Positions 16,616 through 22,606 of a DNA stretch of 35,284 bases are shown here, in pieces. The translations under genes and the position numbers were made by a program. Source of the DNA: Natronomicrosphaera sp040876735 (GTDB lineage: Bacteria > Planctomycetota > Phycisphaerae > Phycisphaerales > Phycisphaeraceae). The stretch covers positions 1 to 35,284 of the forward strand of contig JBBDPC010000026.1 of the NCBI GenBank assembly GCA_040876735.1, read 5' to 3'. A model generated the notes under the pieces. The model was not told the DNA's origin. It did not search any database and saw only the letters and a program-made list of their open reading frames with translations. Position 1 is the first letter of the stretch. Every line of letters begins with the position of its first letter.

Positions 16616-17728
16616 ATGCCGACCGCCACCGAGGACAAGGCCATGGCCAATGCCCGGCCCTCCAGCGAGCTGTCGCCCGACAAGCTGCTCGACATGCTCT
16701 ACATGATGATGCTCATTCGACGCTTCGAAGAGCGCACCATGCAAAGCTACATGCAGCAGAAAATCGGCGGCTTCTGCCACATCTACATCGGCCAGGAAGC
16801 CGTCGCCACCGGCTCCATCGCCGCCCTGCACGATGAAGACCCCGTCATCACCGCCTACCGCGACCACGGCCACGCGCTCGCCCGCGGCATGCATCCCAAC
16901 TACGCCATGGCGGAACTGTTCGGCAAGCTCACCGGCTGCGCCAAGGGCAAGGGCGGGTCGATGCACTTCTTCGACAAGCCCCGGCACATGTACGGCGGAC
17001 ACGCCATCGTCGGCGGCCAGTGCCCGCTGGGCGTCGGCCTCGCCTTCGCCACGCAGTACAACCAGGAAGACAAGGTCACCGTCTGCTACCTCGGCGACGG
17101 CGCCATCAACCAGGGGGCCTTCCACGAGTCGATGAACATGGCCGCCATCTGGCGTCTGCCGATCATCTTCGTCGTGGAAAACAACATGTACTCCATGGGC
17201 ACGCACATCGCCCGCGGCACCGCCGCCGCCGACGACCTCGGCAAGAAGGCCGCCGCTTACGACATGCGCTACGCCGAGTGCAACGGCAGCGACATCCTCG
17301 AGGTCTACGACACCTTCAAACGCGAAGCGGACAAGACCCGCGGCTCGACCAGCAAGGCCCTGGGCGTCGACGAAGAAAAGGGCGAAGGCCCCTGCTTCAT
17401 CAACGTCAAGACCTACCGCTACCAGGGCCACTCCATGTCCGACCCGCAGAAGTACCGGACCAAGGACGAGGTCAAGGAGCAGCAGCAGCAGGACGCGATC
17501 AACCTGCTGGTGAACTACCTGATCGAGCACGACCACGCCAGCCAGGAGAAGATCGACGAGCTGGACAAGAAAGCCAAGGACACCGCCCAAGCCTCCGTGA
17601 AATACGCCGAGTCCGCCCCCGAGCCCGGCATCGACGAGCTTTACACCGACGTGTTCAGCGAACCGTTCGGCGACTTCAAAAAGGGCGAGCTGCCCGCCAT
17701 GATCCGCAACGACAACAGCGGGGAGTGA
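16616..17728 (+). CDS. pdhA: Pyruvate dehydrogenase E1 component, alpha subunit
   Basis: This 370-residue protein binds thiamine diphosphate: GDGAINQG starts at 160 and the motif closes with NN at 189-190. The E1-alpha signatures YRDHGHALARG (81-91), GKGGSMHFFD (111-120) and YRYQGHSMSDPQKYRTKDEV (267-286) are present. The last corresponds to the loop that is phosphorylated in mitochondria. With E1 beta it decarboxylates pyruvate and acetylates lipoyl-E2. A charged insertion (about 237-257, KTRGSTSKALGVDEEK region) interrupts the stretch before GEGPCFI and is longer than I would expect. Start is ATG 16616 after AAGGAAG. The E1 beta gene follows after an intervening four-helix-bundle gene. Confidence 0.94.
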   Translation: MPTATEDKAMANARPSSELSPDKLLDMLYMMMLIRRFEERTMQSYMQQKIGGFCHIYIGQEAVATGSIAALHDEDPVITAYRDHGHALARGMHPNYAMAELFGKLTGCAKGKGGSMHFFDKPRHMYGGHAIVGGQCPLGVGLAFATQYNQEDKVTVCYLGDGAINQGAFHESMNMAAIWRLPIIFVVENNMYSMGTHIARGTAAADDLGKKAAAYDMRYAECNGSDILEVYDTFKREADKTRGSTSKALGVDEEKGEGPCFINVKTYRYQGHSMSDPQKYRTKDEVKEQQQQDAINLLVNYLIEHDHASQEKIDELDKKAKDTAQASVKYAESAPEPGIDELYTDVFSEPFGDFKKGELPAMIRNDNSGE

Positions 17729-17757
17729 GGTGGGCGGGTCTCGGGGTCCGGTGTTGA
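17729..17757 (-). repeat. Inverted heptamer tract left of the four-helix-bundle gene
   Basis: Directly after the pdhA stop, four seven-base units can be read (GGGCGGG, TCTCGGG, GTCCGGT, GTTGATA). The complement of 17735-17744 is CCGAGACCCG, which occurs twice in the array to the right of the four-helix-bundle gene (18157-18166 and 18178-18187). The gene is therefore flanked by short inverted copies. Confidence 0.6.
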
Positions 17758-17783
17758 TATGACGGCCGCCGCAAGGGGGGAGA

Positions 17784-18197
17784 ATGGCTGAGTCGGCCTA
17801 TCGGCAACTGGATGTCTGGCCGCGCGGGATGGATCTTGTCCTGGCTGTGTACGAAGTAGCGAACGAACTGCCAGCCAGTGAACGATTCGGGTTGACCAGC
17901 CAGATGCAACGAGCGGCTGTATCAGTCCCGGCGAACATTGCCGAAGGCTACGGTCGAGATCATCGCGGTGATTACCTTCGGCACCTCTCCTTTGCGAGAG
18001 GATCATTGATGGAACTTGAGACGCACCTGACCATTGCCGTGCGGCTCGGCTACGTGGACCGCGAGCAAGCTGCTCCGGTCTGGCAACTGGCTCAACGCGT
18101 GGGGCAAATGCTCACGCAGTTGATTCGATCGCTGAAAACCGGCTCCCCGGCCTCCACCGAGACCCGAGCCCCGATACCCGAGACCCGACAACCATGA
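17784..18197 (+). CDS. Four-helix-bundle protein (23S rRNA intervening-sequence family)
   Basis: This 137-residue protein belongs to the four-helix-bundle family first known from open frames inside 23S rRNA intervening sequences (TIGR02436). Typical segments are YRQLDVWPRGMDLVLAVYEV, FGLTSQMQRAAVSVPANIAEG (the family hallmark), and FARGSLMELETHLTIAVRLGY. Start is ATG 17784 after AAGGGG. The last 15 residues (ASTETRAPIPETRQP) come from translation of a heptamer array, so the tail is probably not part of the fold. It sits between pdhA and pdhB, overlaps pdhB by ATGA, and is flanked by inverted heptamer copies. Its function is unknown; it has no evident link to pyruvate metabolism and looks like an insertion. 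Confidence 0.92.
   Translation: MAESAYRQLDVWPRGMDLVLAVYEVANELPASERFGLTSQMQRAAVSVPANIAEGYGRDHRGDYLRHLSFARGSLMELETHLTIAVRLGYVDREQAAPVWQLAQRVGQMLTQLIRSLKTGSPASTETRAPIPETRQP
18159..18193 (+). repeat. Heptamer array abutting the pdhB start
   Basis: Five exact-length heptamers GAGACCC, GAGCCCC, GATACCC, GAGACCC and GACAACC lead directly into the ATG of pdhB at 18194. The array also encodes the C-terminal tail of the four-helix-bundle protein. No ribosome binding site lies between the array and the start, so pdhB may depend on coupled translation. Confidence 0.9.
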
Positions 18198-19249
18198 CCG
18201 CCACCGCCACCGAACGTAAAATTCAGTACCGCGAAGCCCTTCGTGAAGCCATGGTCGAAGAGATGCGCCGCGACGAGCGCGTCTTCCTCATGGGTGAAGA
18301 GGTCGCGGAATACCAAGGCGCTTACAAAGTCTCCCAAGGCATGCTCGACGAGTTCGGCCCCGGCCGGGTGGTCGACTCGCCCATCAGCGAGACCGCCTTC
18401 TCCGGCCTCGGGATCGGCGCGGCCATGTACGGCCTGCGGCCCATCATCGAATTCATGTCTTGGTCTTTCTGCCTTGTCGCCGCGGACCAGATCGTCAACA
18501 ACGCGCCCAAAATGCTCTACATGAGTGGCGGCCAGTTCTCCGTGCCCTGTGTCTTTCGCGGCAACAACGGCGCGGGCGGACAACTCGGCTCGACGCATAG
18601 CTGGTCCGTCGAGTCGCTGTGGACCCAGGTACCCGGCCTGAAGCTGGCTGTCCCCAGCACGCCTCGCGACGCCAAGGGCCTGCTCAAGACCGCCATCCGC
18701 GACAACGACCCGGTCTTCTACCTCGAATCCGAACGCATGCTCGGCCTCGGCGCTCGCGGCGACAAGGACTTCTCCCGCTACCTCGCCGACGGCCGCTGGG
18801 CCCCGCCCGCCGCCGACGAAGATGACGACTTCACCGTCCCCTTCGGCAAAGCCAACGTGGTGAAGCAGGGGGCCGACTGCACCATCGTCACCGCCGGCCG
18901 GCCGGTCCACTTCGCCCTTGAAGCGGCGGAAGCCCTGGAGCAGGAAGACATCGACTGCGAAGTGATCGACCTGCGGACCTACCGCCCGCTGGACATGGAC
19001 ACGGTCATCGAAAGCATCAAGAAAACCAGCTACTGCGTGGTGGTCGATCAGAGTTGGCCGTTCGCCTCGGTGGCGTCGGAAGTGTGCACGCGGATTTACG
19101 AGCAGGGCATGGACCTGCTGGACAACCAGGTCTACCGTGTGAACGCGCACGACGTGCCGCCGCCGTACAACCGGAATCTGGAGCAGGAATACCTACCCAA
19201 CGCCAAGCGCATCATCGAAGCGGTGCGAGCGGCGACGTACAACGCGTGA
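18194..19249 (+). CDS. pdhB: Pyruvate dehydrogenase E1 component, beta subunit
   Basis: This 351-residue protein has the transketolase-like pyrimidine-binding domain with the catalytic-site Glu in FLMGEEVAEYQGAYKVS and PISETAFSGLGIGAA. GNNGAGGQLGSTHSWSVESLW and PVFYLESERMLG are typical E1-beta segments. The C-terminal domain contains the usual VIDLRTYRPLDMDTVIESIKKT. It partners pdhA. Its ATG overlaps the stop of the four-helix-bundle gene, so its translation now seems coupled to that gene and not to pdhA. E2 and E3 genes are not downstream; the next genes are on the other strand. A short heptamer tract follows its stop. Confidence 0.95.
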   Translation: MTATATERKIQYREALREAMVEEMRRDERVFLMGEEVAEYQGAYKVSQGMLDEFGPGRVVDSPISETAFSGLGIGAAMYGLRPIIEFMSWSFCLVAADQIVNNAPKMLYMSGGQFSVPCVFRGNNGAGGQLGSTHSWSVESLWTQVPGLKLAVPSTPRDAKGLLKTAIRDNDPVFYLESERMLGLGARGDKDFSRYLADGRWAPPAADEDDDFTVPFGKANVVKQGADCTIVTAGRPVHFALEAAEALEQEDIDCEVIDLRTYRPLDMDTVIESIKKTSYCVVVDQSWPFASVASEVCTRIYEQGMDLLDNQVYRVNAHDVPPPYNRNLEQEYLPNAKRIIEAVRAATYNA

Positions 19250-19270
19250 GGGATTAGGGATTAGGGATTG
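19250..19270 (+). repeat. Short heptamer array after pdhB
   Basis: GGGATTA, GGGATTA and GGGATTG follow directly after the pdhB stop codon, in the gap between two convergent genes. A further GGATT sits a few bases on. It has the seven-base period of the other arrays but a different unit. Confidence 0.8.
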
Positions 19271-19284
19271 GGGGGGATTGAGGT

Positions 19285-20157
19285 TCAGTAAACGTCTTGC
19301 CGCCTGCGCGCTGCGTCACCTTCAGCCAGCGCCCGACGGAACGTCACGATGAACGCCACCAACAGCGCCGCGCTGGTAATGTAGACCGCACACGTGGTCG
19401 TGCCCCATATCGGCCAGAGCCACGCATCGACAGCCCACCAGGTCTGCCGATCAATCAGGCGCGGCCCCGAAGGGTGCGTGAGCCATGCGCCCGTCCCCGC
19501 ACCGAGCAGCGTCACGCCCATCATCGCGACGGCCACCGCCAGCGTGAGTGAACACGCGCTGAGCATGGGCCTGTCCAGCCATCGCGCCACCAGCCTGCCG
19601 TGCCACAGCAGCAGCGTCAGTGTGCCGAAAAAGCCCGCAGCGGTGCTCATCCCCGCGGCGATCATGACCTGTGCGCTGTTCGGCCCCTTGCCGGTCATCC
19701 CCAAGAGCAGAAACATCCCCACAACCGTCAACGCCAAAAGGCCATTGGCAACATATTGGTGCCGTCGCCTCCAACCATAAGCCATCGCCCTTGATCCGGG
19801 CGTGGCCAGCAGGAACATCGCGATGCCCATGAGCAGCAACCCCATCAGGATGCCCAGCACGAAGGCGCCTTCCCCAGCGGCGAAGGCGCCGAGGATGCCG
19901 CCGAGGAAGCAGAGCTGCGCAGTGAGCATGCACTTGACCCCGCTGTAGAGCTGCCGCAGCCATGGGCCGGCGTGGGCGTGGTCGTTCGCCGCCTGCACCG
20001 TCGTCGCCACCGCCTCGCCACACTCGGGGCAGGTGGCGTCGGCGGGGAGCGTGCGGAGGTTGTACCGGCATTGCTGACAAAGCAGGTCGGTCGTCAGCCG
20101 GCCTTGCTCATCGGTCGAGATGAGTGGGCGTTTGCCAGCCCCAGCGATGCGTGCCAT
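19285..20157 (-). CDS. Zinc-ribbon multipass membrane protein, unknown function
   Basis: This 290-residue protein has an N-terminal zinc ribbon (CQQCRYNLRTLPADATCPECGEAV, here residues 27-50: two CxxC pairs) and then about seven hydrophobic segments. I chose ATG 20157 because the longer open frame from 20241 would add 28 residues of low-complexity, Arg-rich sequence. This architecture, a short zinc ribbon with a RYxL-x-GL-like turn before membrane helices, is common in Phycisphaerae and other planctomycetes, where function is unknown. No neighbour gives a clue. It converges with pdhB. Confidence 0.78.
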   Translation of the reverse strand: MARIAGAGKRPLISTDEQGRLTTDLLCQQCRYNLRTLPADATCPECGEAVATTVQAANDHAHAGPWLRQLYSGVKCMLTAQLCFLGGILGAFAAGEGAFVLGILMGLLLMGIAMFLLATPGSRAMAYGWRRRHQYVANGLLALTVVGMFLLLGMTGKGPNSAQVMIAAGMSTAAGFFGTLTLLLWHGRLVARWLDRPMLSACSLTLAVAVAMMGVTLLGAGTGAWLTHPSGPRLIDRQTWWAVDAWLWPIWGTTTCAVYITSAALLVAFIVTFRRALAEGDAARRRQDVY

Positions 20158-20245
20158 ATCCCCATGGTACCGCTTCACCCCTGTTCGTCCGAGCCGGCTT
20201 CTGTGAAGCCGGGCTGCGGCGCAGCCGCAGATTCCTGCCACGACA

Positions 20246-20485
20246 TCAGATTGCGGCGGCCTTTTCCTGCTCGGCCACGGCGGCGTTGAGGTCGCGCAGC
20301 AGGGCGTCTTCTGAGATCTTGTGGGCCTTCGCCGCCCAGCGCACCTTCATGAACTTGGCGGAGATGGCGTAGATGCCGTGGCGCATGTCAGGGCAGCCGT
20401 GCTTGCGGAAGACCTCGTAGGTTTCCGGGTGCTTGCGGATGACTTCAGCGACGCGCATGTGGGGCGTGATCGGTTCGGCGGGCAT
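20246..20485 (-). CDS. DUF1858 domain protein
   Basis: This 79-residue protein contains the DUF1858 pattern: ITPHMRVAEVIRKHPETYEVFRKHGCPDMR. In this family a helix pair leads to a conserved Cys that is thought to act in redox or metal chemistry. The second Cys seen in some members is missing here. GGAG lies seven bases before ATG 20485, which settles the start; the open frame extends upstream to 20737 but without coding character. It sits between the zinc-ribbon membrane protein and the VanZ-like gene, all on the minus strand. Confidence 0.85.
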   Translation of the reverse strand: MPAEPITPHMRVAEVIRKHPETYEVFRKHGCPDMRHGIYAISAKFMKVRWAAKAHKISEDALLRDLNAAVAEQEKAAAI

Positions 20486-20600
20486 GGCGAGGCTCCTGCG
20501 AAACGGTGAACAGCCAAGCGATGACACTACCTTGATTATAGGCACACCCCGGCGCGGCCCGGCGGGGGCACGGAGCGAGCCGGCCGGGCAACGGGGTTGA

Positions 20601-21056
20601 TCAAGTCCGCCCTCGCCGCCCCAGCAGGTCGCTGATGTGTAGGCAGAGCAGGTAACCCACCACACCGCCGATCGCGTTCGCCGCCAGGTCGATGATCGAA
20701 CTCGTGCGGGCGGGCAGCCACCATTGCGCCGTCTCACCCACCAGGCTCAGCAGCCCCGCGTCGAGCACGACCAGCATCAACGTCGCCCCCGAAAAGCCTG
20801 TCAGCAGCCGACGGGCCACCTGCGCTTCGATCACGCCCAACGGCACGAACAGCGCGATCTGCCACGCAATTGTCCCGCCCGGCCGCGCCGCCAGCGACAG
20901 CAACCCTTCTCCGCCCGCCCCCGCCGAGGCGAACGCAAACGGGTACAGCTTCACCGCCAGCACCACTGTCCACAGCGCCATCGACGCCACCATCCAGGGT
21001 CCTGTGCCCGGCGGCGGCCAAGGCTGGTGCGGGTTGTCGTGCGTCGGCCCGTTCAT
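20601..21056 (-). CDS. VanZ-like family membrane protein
   Basis: This 151-residue protein has four hydrophobic segments. The VanZ hallmark spans the third loop and fourth helix: GETAQWWLPARTSSIIDLAANAIGGVVGY, with Glu-x-x-Gln, Leu-Pro-x-Arg-x-Ser, and Asp-x-x-x-Asn-x-x-Gly. VanZ proteins occur widely; one raises teicoplanin resistance in enterococci, but the general role is unclear. There are 181 bases to prmC, filled largely by a GC-rich inverted repeat. Confidence 0.88.
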   Translation of the reverse strand: MNGPTHDNPHQPWPPPGTGPWMVASMALWTVVLAVKLYPFAFASAGAGGEGLLSLAARPGGTIAWQIALFVPLGVIEAQVARRLLTGFSGATLMLVVLDAGLLSLVGETAQWWLPARTSSIIDLAANAIGGVVGYLLCLHISDLLGRRGRT

Positions 21057-21090
21057 GGAAACTCTCGGGAGGTCGTGTGGTCAACTCCGG

Positions 21091-21211
21091 CTCCCCTCCC
21101 TCCGGGAGGGGCCGGGGGAGGGGATCACCGGCCGCCCTGGTGCACCGTTCGCGCCGAGGACACAAGGCGCCCGGAAGCACCCTCCCCCAACGCCTCCCGG
21201 AGGGAGGGGAG
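21091..21211. repeat. GC-rich long inverted repeat, CTCCCCTCCCTCCGGGAGG type
   Basis: The left arm (21091-21123) reads CTCCCCTCCCTCCGGGAGGG onward. The right arm (21180-21211) is its complement with about four mismatches; 56 bases lie between. Each arm contains its own smaller palindrome (CCTCCGGGAGG). The element fills the gap between prmC and the VanZ-like gene. It resembles a small non-coding mobile or REP-like element; no gene is inside. Confidence 0.82.
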
Positions 21212-21237
21212 TTTCAGACGCGCGACTCTCACCCCGT

Positions 21238-22128
21238 TCACCGCGCATCGGCCACCAGCACGCGCGGCAGCCCTTCATGGTCCGCCAGCACGTGCGCGTT
21301 CGCCAGTCCGTCCGCCTCTTCCGCCAGTGCCAGCACCGCCTGCTTCTGCGACGCGGCGATCTCGAACACCGCCTGCGCCGGCCGGTCCATGTGCTCCCGC
21401 GCATGAGCGATCAACACCCGCAGATCGCGCAGCCCATCCACCCCGCCGCGCAGCGCATGCTCCGGTTCATAGTCCTTCACGTTCGGCTCCACCGCCTCCC
21501 ACTCCGCATCGCTGATGTAAGGCGGATTGCTCAGCAGGTACCGCACGCGCTCGCCCTTGAGCGGCTCGTACAGGTTGCCCTGGCGAAACTCGATGCGGTC
21601 GGCGACCTCATGCTTCGCCGCGTTCTGCTTCGCCACCGCCAGCGCATCGTCGTACAGATCGGTGGCGATCACGCGGGCGTGGGGCATGTGTTTGGCGATG
21701 GCGATGGCGATCGCGCCGCTGCCCGTGCCCACGTCGGCGACCAGCGGCGCGTGGAAGCCGGGCGTGCGGCGGGCGTGCTGGATGACATGCTCCACCACCG
21801 TCTCCGTGCTCGGCCGAGGCACGAGCACGGCCGGGCTGACGTCCAGCAGCATGGAGAAAAAAGGCGCCTGCCCGACGAGGTAGTCGACCGGCTCATGGTT
21901 CGACGCCCGGGCGACCAGTTCGCGGAAGGTGGCGCGCTCCAGGTCGGTCGCCGGCCGATGCGGGTCCATGTAAAGCTTGAGGCGCTGCACGCCCAGCACG
22001 TGAGCCAGCAGCATCTCCGACGCCAGCCGGGCATTGTCGACGCCGCGCCGCTTCAGGTGCTCGGCCGTCCACTCCAGCAGGCGGCGCGTGGTCCAGGGAT
22101 TGGCGGCGTCGCGGTTCATGGCCGACAT
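21238..22128 (-). CDS. prmC: Peptide chain release factor N5-glutamine methyltransferase
   Basis: This 296-residue protein has the PrmC/HemK layout: an N-terminal helical domain (1-90), VLVPRPSTE (102-109, the PRPxTE motif), the SAM-binding loop ADVGTGSGAIAIAIA (131-145) and the catalytic NPPY at 201-204. It methylates the Gln of the GGQ motif of release factors RF1 and RF2. The usual neighbour prfA is not in the window. ATG 22128 follows a heptamer array directly; ATG 22119 is a second choice and would cost three residues. Confidence 0.95.
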   Translation of the reverse strand: MSAMNRDAANPWTTRRLLEWTAEHLKRRGVDNARLASEMLLAHVLGVQRLKLYMDPHRPATDLERATFRELVARASNHEPVDYLVGQAPFFSMLLDVSPAVLVPRPSTETVVEHVIQHARRTPGFHAPLVADVGTGSGAIAIAIAKHMPHARVIATDLYDDALAVAKQNAAKHEVADRIEFRQGNLYEPLKGERVRYLLSNPPYISDAEWEAVEPNVKDYEPEHALRGGVDGLRDLRVLIAHAREHMDRPAQAVFEIAASQKQAVLALAEEADGLANAHVLADHEGLPRVLVADAR

Positions 22129-22130
22129 TC

Positions 22131-22186
22131 TAGGGGCTGGCGACGGGAACGTGGGGCGGGAGGTGCAGGGCGTGGGACGTGGAGTG
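22131..22186 (-). repeat. Heptamer array upstream of prmC
   Basis: Eight seven-base units can be read (on the plus strand TGGGGCG, GGAGGTG, CAGGGCG, TGGGACG, TGGAGTG among them) from 22131 to 22186. The nearest unit ends two bases from the prmC ATG. Units are more diverged than in the arrays upstream of the VWA genes, but G and C positions keep the seven-base period. Confidence 0.6.
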
Positions 22187-22233
22187 ATGTCAAGCCGAGA
22201 GTTGAATTCGCGAAGCCCCGGATCAGGGGTGCT

Positions 22234-22352
22234 GATTTCTAATTTCTAATTGCTGATTGCTGATTGCTGATTGCTCAAATCATAAATCAGCAGTTAGAAA
22301 TCTCTCCCCCCTCATCCCGCCCTTCGCTCGCGGACTCGCTCAGGGGCGGGCG
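22234..22352 (+). repeat. Composite repeat: heptamer array plus GC hairpin (copy 2)
   Basis: Six heptamers (GATTTCT, AATTTCT, AATTGCT, then GATTGCT three times) fill 22234-22275. A diverged inverted copy (AAATCAGCAG, TTAGAAATC) lies at 22284-22303. Then comes the GC hairpin at 22310-22352 with TCCCGCCCTTCG and CAGGGGCGGGCG, as at 3729-3774. It lies between prmC and ftsH, which diverge. Confidence 0.85.
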
Positions 22353-22417
22353 GTTTTGCCCCCCAATCCCCACCCCCAACTTCGAATCATCCGCAAACCC
22401 ACGCCCCCTCCCCGTCG

Positions 22418-22533
22418 TACAGTAAGATTGGTCGGCAGTGTGGTGACGGGATTTCCCCTGTAAAACAGACGGACAACGCCGAATCGGCCGATAAGACAAC
22501 GGCCGAGTGGAAACCCGCCTAGAATAAGATTGG
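22418..22533 (+). promoter_or_regulatory. Two similar candidate -10 regions upstream of ftsH
   Basis: TACAGTAAGATTGG (22418-22431) and TAGAATAAGATTGG (22520-22533) differ at only two positions and lie 102 bases apart. TAGAAT is a good -10 box and lies 87 bases before the ftsH start. No convincing -35 box accompanies either. Confidence 0.4.
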
Positions 22534-22606
22534 CGGGCTCGCGCCTGGCCGATCTCAAAGGAGCGTCTGTACCGCTTCTTCCCGAGTCTTGATGAAGGAT
22601 TGCTGG

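Noticed and set aside
20486..20737. N-terminal extension of the DUF1858 protein
   Set aside because: The added 84 residues overlap the VanZ-like gene in another frame, and a good ribosome binding site precedes ATG 20485.
22234..22303. Heptamer arrays as possible CRISPR repeats
   Set aside because: Units are seven bases and directly adjacent, with no spacers, and no cas gene is nearby.
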